From contig NZ_JALSKT010000048.1 of the NCBI RefSeq assembly GCF_026988655.1, positions 1 through 32,650 on the forward strand: 32,650 nucleotides of DNA. Reading direction: 5' to 3'. Positions 17,684-26,372 of the stretch are shown here, piece by piece; position 1 is the first letter of the stretch; every line of letters begins with the position of its first letter. The notes beneath the pieces are model-generated. The model was not told the origin of the DNA and searched no databases. It saw only the letters and a program-made list of their open reading frames with translations. The position numbers and the translations under genes are program-made. Source of the DNA: Sulfurimonas sp. (GTDB taxonomy: Bacteria; Campylobacterota; Campylobacteria; Campylobacterales; Sulfurimonadaceae).

Positions 17684-18927
17684 TATTTTATTTCCTCTTG
17701 TATATTTTTTCCACTGTAGTAGTAATAGGTTGCATATGCAACTTCTAAGTCATTTAAAGAGCTCTCATACAGTGCTTTTGAACTTGTCTTTTTTGTGAGT
17801 GCATCAAGATAGATGATATAGTCAACTATGCCCGCATTGTATTTTTTCTCTATGGTATGAAAGGCACTCTTGGCTGCGTTTAGCGCACTTTTTGCACTTA
17901 AAATCTTGAGTTTTGCTGTGGCAATCCTTGCTTTTGCGAGTTCATACTCTGTTTGTTGCTCTTTTGTTTGGTAGTTTATCTGTGCATTGAGTACTTTTGC
18001 ATTGAGGCGTACTGCTTCTTTTGAGCTGCTGATTTGACCGAAATCAAAAAGACGCATATTTACTGTAAGCATGATTTTATTTTGATTATCAAGCGGATTT
18101 GCTAAGGCTTTTGTTTGTGGGTCAAGTCTATCATATCCATAAACCGAGAAGGTGTCTTCTATGCGTATATTTGGATAGTAAAAGCTATCTACTGCGTTTG
18201 AAGCTGCATTTATGGCATTTTTTTGTGCAATGATGGCTTGTATATTTTCTAATGTTGCAAAATTTTCGTTTTCTTCTTTCTTAAACGCAGTAGCTTCAAA
18301 GCTTTTGATTTTTGCACCTGTTGTTAGCTCAAGTTTTGATTTTAAAGAGAGAATGTCAAACTTAATGGTTTCAATATTGTAGATATTGGTGTCGTAGTCA
18401 GCTTGGACTCTTTGAACATCATCAATTGTTGCCATTTTCGCTTCATAAAATTTTGTTATTTTTTCTAGTTGTGCTTTGAGTGTTTTTTGTGCTTCTTCTC
18501 TTGCATTGAGTGAAGCTTGCAAACTCTTAATGGCAAAAAAATCTTGTGTGATGCCTAATGCGAGTGACTTTTTGTATGCAGTTGTCTCAAACGCAGCAGA
18601 TTGGAGTGTTTGTGCTTTTTCATCTACTAAAGCACTGCGTTTACCACCATCATAGATATCAAAACCTACTTTGGCAAAGGCACTGTATATATCGCCTGCT
18701 TGAAAAGGAGTGGCTGCATCATCACGTTTGTAAAAACCACCAATATCAACCGTTGGATAGTAGCTACTTTTTTGAGAATCAAGCGCTTGTGCTTTTGAAG
18801 CTTCATTGTATTTTTTTGCCGTGACTAAGTCATTGTGTTTTTGTGCTAAATCTATAAGTTCTTTAAGATTTTGGGCACAAAGTAGGGCAGGAACTAAAAC
18901 AAGAAATGTTGCAATGCTTTTTTTCAT
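17683..18927 (-). CDS. TolC-family outer-membrane efflux protein
   Basis: 414 residues. Trimeric outer-membrane channel of the tripartite pump. A signal peptide (MKKSIATFLVLVPALLCAQ) is followed by two repeats of the outer-membrane efflux (OEP) fold with long helices rich in Ala, Lys and Gln (for example residues 20-190 and 220-400). The start is fixed by the ATGA overlap with the tetR stop (18924-18927). It carries five AAACGCAG motifs in about 770 bp, the densest stretch in the window. The gene is divergent in sequence, as is usual for TolC-like proteins, so the substrate cannot be read from it. Confidence 0.88.
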   Translation of the reverse strand: MKKSIATFLVLVPALLCAQNLKELIDLAQKHNDLVTAKKYNEASKAQALDSQKSSYYPTVDIGGFYKRDDAATPFQAGDIYSAFAKVGFDIYDGGKRSALVDEKAQTLQSAAFETTAYKKSLALGITQDFFAIKSLQASLNAREEAQKTLKAQLEKITKFYEAKMATIDDVQRVQADYDTNIYNIETIKFDILSLKSKLELTTGAKIKSFEATAFKKEENENFATLENIQAIIAQKNAINAASNAVDSFYYPNIRIEDTFSVYGYDRLDPQTKALANPLDNQNKIMLTVNMRLFDFGQISSSKEAVRLNAKVLNAQINYQTKEQQTEYELAKARIATAKLKILSAKSALNAAKSAFHTIEKKYNAGIVDYIIYLDALTKKTSSKALYESSLNDLEVAYATYYYYSGKNIQEEIK

Positions 18928-19520
18928 TTTTTTACCTCTATAAGAGAAAATATTGTCTCTATATTTACATTGAGTTCTTTTTGCAAGTCCTCAATTGTAT
19001 TTGTTGTACTGTCGGCTATAAACATGCCTTCTCCTAGTGCAAAGAGACCTTTTGCGAGGTGGATAGACTCAGGGAGTATCTCTTTGTTATCTATACCTTC
19101 TTGAATGATTTCACACATCCAGTTAAAATATTTGTTCACACAAGTTGTTTGAAACTCTTTCATGTGTAGATTTGGTGAACTGAGGTTGATTGAGATAAAA
19201 TCTTTGTAAATCTCTCTAAGTTGTGCTGTCTCATCACAATAGAAAAATTCTGCAAAAATTTTCACTCTCTCTTTCGTTGTTTGTGCTTTTTGTAACTTTT
19301 TCTTTTTTATCACATCGTAATCTTCAAGCATGATGTTGAGGAGTTCAAAGACGATTTCTTCTTTGTTAAGAAAGTAGTCATAAATACTGCCTTTACTCAC
19401 ACCTGCATTTGATGCTATCTTTGATACTGTCAAATCCTTGAGTGAATTTTTAACAAATAATTCTTGACAAGCGAGTGCAATATCCCTCTTCTTTTGTATT
19501 TTATCTACGATAATTGCCAT
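18924..19520 (-). CDS. TetR-family transcriptional regulator of the efflux operon
   Basis: 198 residues. The N-terminal helix-turn-helix is clear (LTVSKIASNAGVSKGSIYDY, then FLNKEEIVFELL), and the C-terminal two thirds form a ligand-binding helical domain of the usual size. First gene of the four-gene efflux operon and translationally coupled to tolC. A perfect 21-bp palindrome lies 18 bp upstream of its start, between the -10 box and the ATG. That suggests autorepression of the whole operon, relieved by a pump substrate. Confidence 0.9.
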   Translation of the reverse strand: MAIIVDKIQKKRDIALACQELFVKNSLKDLTVSKIASNAGVSKGSIYDYFLNKEEIVFELLNIMLEDYDVIKKKKLQKAQTTKERVKIFAEFFYCDETAQLREIYKDFISINLSSPNLHMKEFQTTCVNKYFNWMCEIIQEGIDNKEILPESIHLAKGLFALGEGMFIADSTTNTIEDLQKELNVNIETIFSLIEVKK

Positions 19521-19537
19521 AGTTTTGCTCCATTAAT

Positions 19538-19558
19538 AATGACTGACCATCAGTCATT
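19538..19558. promoter_or_regulatory. TetR-type operator
   Basis: AATGACTGA-CCA-TCAGTCATT, perfect 9-bp arms around a 3-bp centre. It falls between the minus-strand -10 (19575-19580) and the tetR ATG, at about +10 to +30, where a bound dimer would block elongation or initiation. The binding protein is inferred from adjacency. Confidence 0.75.
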
Positions 19559-19574
19559 TATGTTAGTTTACTGT

Positions 19575-19580
19575 TTTATA
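19575..19580 (-). promoter_or_regulatory. Probable -10 of the efflux operon
   Basis: TATAAA on the minus strand, about 55 bp before the tetR ATG and directly upstream of the operator. Confidence 0.4.
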
Positions 19581-19636
19581 ACTTAATAATTAATTAGTGA
19601 AGTTTTCTTTTGCGTAAGAACTTAAGCTTGTATAGA

Positions 19637-19642
19637 TATAAT
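19637..19642 (+). promoter_or_regulatory. Probable -10 of the Bax-like gene
   Basis: TATAAT, 30 bp before the ATG at 19673. It lies inside the longest possible reading frame (TTG at 19610), supporting the later start. Confidence 0.5.
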
Positions 19643-19672
19643 TTCTACGAAATTTTTGAAAAAGGGTTTATA

Positions 19673-20353
19673 ATGGAGTATTTATTGGCGATTGCTTTGC
19701 TTATTGGGGCAAGTATAACAGAAACAAAACTTTTTAAACCAACTTATACTTCTGATGTAATTCCAAAACATATGTCAACAAAACAGAAAAAAGAGCGCTT
19801 TAATTACCTACTTGTTCCTGCTGTGCAGTATGTTCATAAAGAACTTATGCAACGATATAAGAAAATCGTAAAAGATATAAAAACAGGGCAAAATAAACAA
19901 GAGATTCAAAAACTCAAAAAAGAGTATGGGGCAAAAAGTGATGAAGATTTACTAGCACGACTGAAGCCACACCCTGTTAGCATTACACTCGCCCAAGCTG
20001 CGATGGAAAGCTCATGGGCAACATCAAGATTTTTTCAAGAAGCAAATAATGTTTTTGGTATATGGAGTACAAAAGCTACTGAGCCACGGATTGCCGCTAG
20101 TGAACAACGCGGTGGTAAGCATACTATTTGGCTTAGAAAATTTGATACTATTGAAGATTCTATACGTGCGTATTATGAGCTTATGTCAAAAGGAAAAGCG
20201 TATAGTAAGTTTCGTAAGCTGCGTTTAGAGACTGAGGATCCGTATAAAATTACAGCGGGACTTGATAAATACTCCGAAATAGGTCAAGAGTATATCAATG
20301 TGCTAAATCAGGTAATCAAACATAATAATTTTACAAAATATGACACAAAGTAA
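19673..20353 (+). CDS. Bax-like glucosaminidase-domain protein
   Basis: 226 residues. N-terminal signal or membrane anchor (MEYLLAIALLIGASIT), a charged linker, then a glucosaminidase fold with the Bax-type motif AQAAMESSWATSRFFQEANNVFGIW. The Glu in MESSW is the expected catalytic acid. Members of this family act on the glycan strands of peptidoglycan in the periplasm; the precise bond is not known here. The frame extends to a TTG at 19610, but ATG 19673 has AAGGG seven bases upstream and a -10 in place. Single gene, convergent with metH. Confidence 0.85.
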   Translation: MEYLLAIALLIGASITETKLFKPTYTSDVIPKHMSTKQKKERFNYLLVPAVQYVHKELMQRYKKIVKDIKTGQNKQEIQKLKKEYGAKSDEDLLARLKPHPVSITLAQAAMESSWATSRFFQEANNVFGIWSTKATEPRIAASEQRGGKHTIWLRKFDTIEDSIRAYYELMSKGKAYSKFRKLRLETEDPYKITAGLDKYSEIGQEYINVLNQVIKHNNFTKYDTK

Positions 20354-20367
20354 ATTTTTACTTTGTG
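20344..20367. terminator. Bidirectional terminator between the Bax-like gene and metH
   Basis: CACAAAGTAAA / TTTACTTTGTG, an 11-bp perfect inverted repeat with a 2-base centre, enclosing the Bax-like stop codon and ending 4 bp before the metH stop. T runs occur in the middle, so the functional loop is probably larger. Confidence 0.65.
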
Positions 20368-20370
20368 CTC

Positions 20371-23300
20371 TTATACGTTATAGTATGTAGCTTCTGGATG
20401 ATACACTACTAAAGCAGAAGTTGATTGCTCAGGATGAATTTGGAATGTTTCACTCAGCTTTATGCCAAACTCTTCAGGTTTTAAGAGATTAAAAAGAGGA
20501 CGGTTGAGCTCCAAGTCGGGACAAGCTGCATACCCAAATGAGTAACGGCTTCCTTGATATCTGTTCATACGAACATCTGCTAGAGTATTTCCCTCATCTT
20601 TTGCAATGTTTAAATCAAGTCTGATTTGTTTGTGTGCTATTTCAGCAAGGGCTTCTGCGAGTTCGACACCAAGACCATGAAACTGGTAATACTCTGTATA
20701 GTCACCTCTATCATAAATCTCACGTTCCGCATCACTGATCTTGCTTCCTGCACTAACACAGGTCAGAGCAGTGACATCATGTCTATCATTATGAAAAAAG
20801 TCACTCAGGGCACGATGAGGTTTTTTTCTTTGTCTTGGAAAATTAAAAACTTCTTCGGCTCGTCCAATAATCTGACTTAAAGGTTCACGGTTGATATCTT
20901 CTTCTTTGAACCAGCCTTCACTCTCAGGAAAGAGAAGTAAAGATGAGTCATCACTTCTACATGGCCAGTACCCATAGATAATAATTGGATCAAAAAGTTT
21001 TTCATCTAAGAAACGTTTTTTGAGTTTCTCATATGCTGGCCAGACTACTTCATCTAGCTGTTTTTCATAAGCCTCTTTTGTCATACCTTTTGAGGAATAC
21101 CCCCAACGAGATTTGAAAAGAATTTTATGGTTTATCCACTCAAAGGCCATTTCAACTTGTTGCTGTGTGAGTTTGATCTCACGTCTTCCCCAGAATGGAG
21201 GCGTTGGAACAGCTACATCACGAGAAGGCATTTTAATCTCTTCAAATGGCGGGATAATATACTCTTTGACCTCTTTATGCTCTATCTCAGGTGCATCAGG
21301 ATGAAGGTTCGTGTCCATATTTCCGGCTTCTATACGGCTCATAGCTGTCACACCATCAAAGGCATCTTTACAGTAAAAAATGGGGCCATCATAAGCAGGA
21401 CGACAAAAATCATCGATGAAAGCTCGAGTAAGTGCTGCTCCACCAAGAAGAACCGGAATTTTAATGCCTTTTTCTTGTAGTATGTTGAGGTTTTCAAGCA
21501 TAACTTGTGTTGACTTTACCAATAAGCCGCTCATCCCAAGGGCTTGTGCATTTGATGTTTCAAGTGTTTGAAGAAAATTATCAAGTTCTACTTTAATTCC
21601 AAGGTTGACAACTTTATAGCCATTGTTTGAGAGGATAATGTCAACAAGATTTTTTCCAACATCATGTACATCCCCTTTGACCGTTCCTAGTATCAGTGTT
21701 GTATCTGTCTCTTTTTCAACTTTTGGAAGATAAGGTTTGAGATGATCTACTGCTTTTTTCATCGTCTCTGCAGACTGTAAAACAAAAGGCAGTTGCATCT
21801 GACCTGAGCCAAAAAGCTCACCAACGACTTTCATAGCATCAATGAGAATTTCATTTACAATTTTTTCAGGTGCAATAGTATGACGTGCCTCTTCAACAAG
21901 AGGAATCATTCTATCTTTATCTCCATCCATAAGAAGTTTTGCAATTTTTTCTTCATCATTCATAGCAAGATATGCTTCATCTACAGCATCATTATCAACT
22001 GCTTCTTTGGATGAAAAATGCTCAATAAAAGTAAAAAGTGCCTCTCCATTTGGTTTACGGTTGAAAATTAAATCATCACAAATTTCTTGATCTTCTTTTG
22101 GAATTTTATTGAGGGGGATGATATGTTTGACATTGATGATAACAGAGGTAAGTCCTGCCTGAACACAGTGGTGTAGAAACATTGAGTTTAAGTAGGGACG
22201 TGCATCTTTATCAAGCCCGAAAGAGATGTTAGAAAGTCCAAGTATTGCGCCTACTTCGGGGTGTTTCAAACGCAGTTGACGGATAGCTTCTATGGTATTG
22301 ATACCAGCTTCAAAGTACTCTTCATCTCCTGAACCAAGTGTAAAGGTGAGAACATCAAAAACCAAATCTTCTTTTTTGATGCCATGACGATTGGTTGCAA
22401 GGTCGATAATACGCTCAGCAACTTTTATCTTATCTTCAACTGTTTTTGCCATTCCAACTTCATCGATAGTCAAACAAACAAGACTCGCTCCATACTTTTT
22501 AGCAAGTTGACAAACAGCATCAAATTTTGGTTCTCCATCTTCTAGGTTAACAGAGTTGAGGATAGGTTTACCACCGATATGTTTGAGTGCTGTTTCAAGT
22601 CCCTTTGTTTGCGTAGAATCTGGCATCAAAGGAAGGGCTATTTTTTGGGCATACATAGCCATGACTTCTGTCATATCTTTAGTCTCATCACGACCAGCAA
22701 AGCCGACATTGACATCTAAAACATGCGCTCCTGCACGAACTTGTTGCTGTGCGACGGAGAGTGTCCCTTCGTAGTCCTCTGCTAAAAGCAGTTCACGAAA
22801 GGCTTTTGAACCAGTTGCATTTGAGCGTTCACCAACAAGTAGTGGAGCAGGCTCTTGCATAAGAGGCACTGTGTTAAAAAGCGATGCGATAGAGTTTACT
22901 TGTGATCCTGAAGGAGCTTTTGGTGTATAGCTCGTTACTTTATCCACTAAAGCACGTATATGCTGTGGTGTAGTTCCACAACAGCCACCTAAAAAGCTTA
23001 CACCATCATAGGCTAAAAACTTCTCTTGCTGTGCAACAAATTCATCCGGTCCCATCGGGTAGTAAGTATAGCCACCACGGTTTTGTGGAAGCCCTGCATT
23101 GGCATGGACACTGATTGGTTTGCCCCAGAGTTCACTGAGTGTTTTGACATGTTTGAGTACCTGCTCTGGCCCTGTTCCACAGTTGAATCCAAGGGAGAGA
23201 ATATCAAAAGGCTCAAGAATTGTTGCGATAGTTTCAGCGTCAGTTCCGATAAGCATAGTCCCGCTGAGTTCAATAGTCACAGAAACCATGATAGGGATTT

Positions 23301-23859
23301 GCACTTCTCTTTGTCTGCAAGCCTCTTGTATAGCATGTAAGGCTGCTTTTATCTGCAGTGGATCTTGTGCGGTTTCAATCAAGAAAACATCAACACCACC
23401 ATCAATAAGTGCGAGACAAAATTCTGTATATCCTGCATACATTTCATCGTAGGTGATGTGTCCTAGAGATGGGAGTTTTGTTCCTGGTCCTATAGAACCT
23501 AAACAAAAACGGGGATGCTCTAGTGTTGAAAAAGCTTCACACTGTTTTTTGACAAGTTCTGCTCCGGCTTTTGTGAGCTCATAGGCACGATGGCCAATTT
23601 GATACTCATCAAGTACCCAAGAAAAGGAGCCAAAAGTATTTGTTGTGATAAAATCTGCACCCGCTGTAAGATAAGCTTTAAAAATATCGTTCATAATCTC
23701 AGGAGCTGTAACATTTAAAAGCTCATTGCACCCCTCATTATTTTCCCATGCTTCTTTAGGTATTTGATCATCACGTTGTTGGAGTTGCGTTCCCATAGCA
23801 CCATCGATGATGAGAGGGCGTTTTGTAATGGTTTTTAGAATATACTGTTTTGTTGTCAT
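20371..23859 (-). CDS. metH: Cobalamin-dependent methionine synthase
   Basis: 1162 residues, full modular enzyme. Transfers methyl from methyl-tetrahydrofolate to homocysteine through methylcobalamin. Order: homocysteine/zinc domain (GFNCGTG near 227 and GGCCGT near 293 supply three Cys ligands), folate-binding barrel (VGERSNATGSKAF), helical cap, B12 domain with DVHDVG near 730 (His is the lower cobalt ligand), and the C-terminal SAM reactivation domain (ending ...YHPEATYY). All modules are intact. No cobalamin riboswitch is recognisable in the 163-bp leader. One AAACGCAG motif (22268-22275), read as Leu-Arg-Leu. Confidence 0.97.
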   Translation of the reverse strand: MTTKQYILKTITKRPLIIDGAMGTQLQQRDDQIPKEAWENNEGCNELLNVTAPEIMNDIFKAYLTAGADFITTNTFGSFSWVLDEYQIGHRAYELTKAGAELVKKQCEAFSTLEHPRFCLGSIGPGTKLPSLGHITYDEMYAGYTEFCLALIDGGVDVFLIETAQDPLQIKAALHAIQEACRQREVQIPIMVSVTIELSGTMLIGTDAETIATILEPFDILSLGFNCGTGPEQVLKHVKTLSELWGKPISVHANAGLPQNRGGYTYYPMGPDEFVAQQEKFLAYDGVSFLGGCCGTTPQHIRALVDKVTSYTPKAPSGSQVNSIASLFNTVPLMQEPAPLLVGERSNATGSKAFRELLLAEDYEGTLSVAQQQVRAGAHVLDVNVGFAGRDETKDMTEVMAMYAQKIALPLMPDSTQTKGLETALKHIGGKPILNSVNLEDGEPKFDAVCQLAKKYGASLVCLTIDEVGMAKTVEDKIKVAERIIDLATNRHGIKKEDLVFDVLTFTLGSGDEEYFEAGINTIEAIRQLRLKHPEVGAILGLSNISFGLDKDARPYLNSMFLHHCVQAGLTSVIINVKHIIPLNKIPKEDQEICDDLIFNRKPNGEALFTFIEHFSSKEAVDNDAVDEAYLAMNDEEKIAKLLMDGDKDRMIPLVEEARHTIAPEKIVNEILIDAMKVVGELFGSGQMQLPFVLQSAETMKKAVDHLKPYLPKVEKETDTTLILGTVKGDVHDVGKNLVDIILSNNGYKVVNLGIKVELDNFLQTLETSNAQALGMSGLLVKSTQVMLENLNILQEKGIKIPVLLGGAALTRAFIDDFCRPAYDGPIFYCKDAFDGVTAMSRIEAGNMDTNLHPDAPEIEHKEVKEYIIPPFEEIKMPSRDVAVPTPPFWGRREIKLTQQQVEMAFEWINHKILFKSRWGYSSKGMTKEAYEKQLDEVVWPAYEKLKKRFLDEKLFDPIIIYGYWPCRSDDSSLLLFPESEGWFKEEDINREPLSQIIGRAEEVFNFPRQRKKPHRALSDFFHNDRHDVTALTCVSAGSKISDAEREIYDRGDYTEYYQFHGLGVELAEALAEIAHKQIRLDLNIAKDEGNTLADVRMNRYQGSRYSFGYAACPDLELNRPLFNLLKPEEFGIKLSETFQIHPEQSTSALVVYHPEATYYNV

Positions 23860-23972
23860 ATGTGTAATCTTTTTGATATTAAAATAAGTATTGTTATTTT
23901 AGCTAAGAAGAGCATAAAAAATGCTTTGTGATATTTTTACAATAAAAAACTTCAAATTAAAATATTCTTTGC

Positions 23973-23978
23973 TATAAT
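23973..23978 (+). promoter_or_regulatory. -10 promoter element for the lipoprotein/TraF-like pair
   Basis: Perfect TATAAT, preceded by TTTGC and AT-rich DNA, 45 bp before the ATG at 24023. It runs directly into a three-copy 9-bp repeat that would form the start of the transcript. Confidence 0.55.
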
Positions 23979-24003
23979 TGAAAAAATTGAAAAAATTGAA
24001 AAG
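23977..24003 (+). repeat. Three-copy 9-bp tandem repeat in the leader
   Basis: ATTGAAAAA, ATTGAAAAA, ATTGAAAAG in direct array, between the -10 box and the ribosome binding site GAGGAG (24011-24016). Copy number could vary by slippage and change leader length. Confidence 0.7.
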
Positions 24004-24022
24004 AGATAAAGAGGAGTATTTT

Positions 24023-25105
24023 ATGTATAAACAAATTCTTACATCATCATTCATTGCAGCAACAATATTGTTTTCTGGTTGTGGAAATGATGATACAACA
24101 TGTAGAATAGGGGTGCAACAAGCCATAGATGAGGGTAGATATGATGATGCTATTACAGATTTAGAGGGAAAATGTTCTACTGCGTTTACCACGAGTGATT
24201 TAAATATGAACCTTGCAGCAGCATATATGGGTAAATCAGGATATAGTGTAAGTAGCATTGCAGACATGTTAATTAATGCTGATGATAATGGAGATGCATT
24301 TTCATCATTTATCTCTAGTGTTGATGAGAAGAAAAACGTAGACTCTTTACCTCTGTTAACAAAAGCAAATGATTTCTTTTTTTATGCAATTGAACAAAAT
24401 AGTACAAGTGATATCAATACTCTTTGCAGTGCAGATAACATTGCTAATTTGGATGATTCACGTCTAACAAATGCATGTCTTTATATTGGGTTTAATAAAA
24501 CAATCACTGCTGCGAATACTATCACTTACTTAACTGGAGATATTGGTGCTGTTGTAGATTCTATCAGTAATGATTCTAATACAACTCCATATGATATGCA
24601 AGCGAGTTTAGATGCTTTGCAATGGGCAACAACGAGCACTTATATACCTAAAAGTGACACAAATATAACAGCAAAAGATATTAATATCAGCAGTAATCCA
24701 TTTACACACATAGAAGTAGTGTATACAGAGAATGGTACTTCAAGTACATTCTATAGGCTTGCTAAAAGTAGTGTTAGAGATGCAAATAACACAACTCTTA
24801 TTACAGATGGGTATTGTGATAGCGATGGGAATAGAACTGCTTGTGCTGGGATTGAAAATGATGATGGGTCTATTAATGATTTAACGGTTGCGTGTTACGC
24901 ATGTCCTGTTACGTTGGATTTAAATGCTACATTAAGTGTTGCAGATTTACTTGTCGATACTTTAAATGGTGGTTCTGACACTATTGCTGCAGTTTCTGGA
25001 GATGAAGACATAACAAGTAGCATTGCAGATTTTAAAGAAGAGATTACAGGTAGTCGTGATGGGAATATTACGATTGATGATATTATAGATTATTTACAAC
25101 AGTAA
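24023..25105 (+). CDS. Lipoprotein with TPR-like N-terminus, function unknown
   Basis: 360 residues. Signal peptide MYKQILTSSFIAATILFSG with lipidation Cys20. Residues 27-95 look like helical TPR-type repeats (DEGRYDDAITDLEGKC, LNMNLAAAYMGKSGYSVSSI). The middle and C-terminal parts are rich in Asp, Asn, Thr and hold further cysteines, including CDSDGNRTAC and VACYACPVTL, which may pair as disulfides in the periplasm. I do not recognise a named family. A TTG-initiated extension to 23978 would translate the 9-bp repeat as lysine/leucine and is rejected. The TraF-like barrel gene starts 12 bp after its stop, so they are probably made together. Contains one AAACGCAG motif (24180-24187). Confidence 0.8.
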   Translation: MYKQILTSSFIAATILFSGCGNDDTTCRIGVQQAIDEGRYDDAITDLEGKCSTAFTTSDLNMNLAAAYMGKSGYSVSSIADMLINADDNGDAFSSFISSVDEKKNVDSLPLLTKANDFFFYAIEQNSTSDINTLCSADNIANLDDSRLTNACLYIGFNKTITAANTITYLTGDIGAVVDSISNDSNTTPYDMQASLDALQWATTSTYIPKSDTNITAKDINISSNPFTHIEVVYTENGTSSTFYRLAKSSVRDANNTTLITDGYCDSDGNRTACAGIENDDGSINDLTVACYACPVTLDLNATLSVADLLVDTLNGGSDTIAAVSGDEDITSSIADFKEEITGSRDGNITIDDIIDYLQQ

Positions 25106-25117
25106 AGGGGAAAGAAT

Positions 25118-26314
25118 ATGAAAAAATTATTACCATTATCAGTTATTGCTTTGAGCACATTAGTATATGCAGATATGTCAACGCAGGAGTTTTTATATAA
25201 AGATCCCCGTATTATGAGTATGGGGGGAGCTAACACTGCTGTGGGTGGTTATTCTACTTCGATTTTTTCAAATCCTGCAGGTTTGATTAAGATTAAAAAG
25301 AGTCATGGTGTTGAAGTAGAACTTCTTGGTGTTACCGTGTCTGGTTCTGAAAAAATTAAACCATTTATGGATGATTTGAGTAATTCCCAAGATAGTGAAA
25401 TCATAGATACAATCAATAAATACTCAGGGGATGCGTTTAACGCAACAATTTCAAATTACACCTCGTTTTCTTATCATGCACAAAATGATATTGCTTACTC
25501 TTTTGGGCTCCTTGCGGCAGCTGATTTGAATTTTATTCCACATGCAAATAGTGGCGCAAATGGTGTTATAGAGACTCACAGTAGAGCATATGGTGGAATT
25601 TTTCTTGCTAGTGCTAAAAAGTATCATGGTATATCATCTTCTGTTTTTGATGGTGCACTTGATGGTTCTGTAACAATAGGTGTAACACTTAAATATATTA
25701 ACCAAAAATCATATGAAGCAGGTTTGGATTTAGGTGAAGTTACTGCACATAAAGATGATTTGGTACAGTACATTACAGATACCTATGAAGTAGATAACTC
25801 TGGTGTTGCTATGGATGTTGGGGCATTATATGAATTTCAAAATAAAACGTGGAATCCTGCTATTGGTTTAAGTGTTATGAATATTGGAACTTTAGATTTT
25901 GATGCTTATGGAGCACAACCTTTAAGCGTAAATCTTGGCGCTTCTGTATCTCCAGAAATTTCATGGTCAAATAGTTTGAAGTTTTCTGTTGATTATGTAG
26001 ATGTTTTTAATTCTCAACAAGCTAGAATCCGCAATTATAACCCTTATCGTTCACAAGATCAATATGATAATGCTGAGATAGGATATGATGCAATGAATCA
26101 TCTACGTTTAGGAGCAAGTTTAGGTTTGCTCGACAATATGTGGTTTATGGCAACATTAAATGCAGGACTCTATAAGGGTGCCTATACAGCAGGTTTAGAT
26201 ATGCAGTTAGCAGTAATAAAATTACAACTAGCAACATACCAAGAACAATTAGGCTCGGAAATTGGACAGCTTGAAGATAGACGATATATTTTAGGACTCG
26301 GAATAGGCTGGTAA
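25118..26314 (+). CDS. TraF-like (OmpP1-related) outer-membrane beta-barrel
   Basis: 398 residues. Signal peptide MKKLLPLSVIALSTLVYA, then DPRIMSMGGANTAVGGYSTSIFSNPAGL, the motif (given here in pieces: MSMGGANTAV and FSNPAGL) shared by FadL-like barrels and the conjugal-transfer TraF_2 family. Strands of alternating residues continue to the terminal ...LGLGIGW, an aromatic C-terminus as expected for BAM substrates. No conjugation gene is nearby, so the TraF label is by similarity only. It forms a two-gene unit with the preceding lipoprotein. AAGGGGAAAG upstream is its ribosome binding site. Confidence 0.75.
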   Translation: MKKLLPLSVIALSTLVYADMSTQEFLYKDPRIMSMGGANTAVGGYSTSIFSNPAGLIKIKKSHGVEVELLGVTVSGSEKIKPFMDDLSNSQDSEIIDTINKYSGDAFNATISNYTSFSYHAQNDIAYSFGLLAAADLNFIPHANSGANGVIETHSRAYGGIFLASAKKYHGISSSVFDGALDGSVTIGVTLKYINQKSYEAGLDLGEVTAHKDDLVQYITDTYEVDNSGVAMDVGALYEFQNKTWNPAIGLSVMNIGTLDFDAYGAQPLSVNLGASVSPEISWSNSLKFSVDYVDVFNSQQARIRNYNPYRSQDQYDNAEIGYDAMNHLRLGASLGLLDNMWFMATLNAGLYKGAYTAGLDMQLAVIKLQLATYQEQLGSEIGQLEDRRYILGLGIGW

Positions 26315-26332
26315 AAAAGAAAATTACAAAAT

Positions 26333-26372
26333 TTGACGGATTAAAGGAAAAATAATTGACTTTAATCGTCAA
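26333..26372. promoter_or_regulatory. Inverted repeat overlapping the promoter of the resolvase-like gene
   Basis: TTGACGGATTAAAG (26333-26346) and CTTTAATCGTCAA (26360-26372) are inverted copies matching over 13 bases with one extra G in the left arm. The right arm covers the -35 box (26356-26361). It could end transcription of the barrel gene, but there is no T run after it, so an operator or attenuator for the next gene fits as well. Confidence 0.55.

Noticed and set aside
19610-19672. TTG-initiated extension of the Bax-like gene
   Set aside because: No ribosome binding site at 19610, and the TATAAT box is inside the extension; ATG 19673 gives a proper signal peptide.
21113-23452. Long reading frames opposite metH
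   Set aside because: They shadow a conserved gene, have no start signals and resemble no family.
23860-23972. Cobalamin riboswitch before metH
   Set aside because: No B12-box-like sequence or long structured leader; only a small AGCAT/ATGCT hairpin near 23911-23926.
25118-26314. Conjugation locus from the TraF similarity
   Set aside because: No other transfer gene in the window; the similarity reflects the shared barrel fold.
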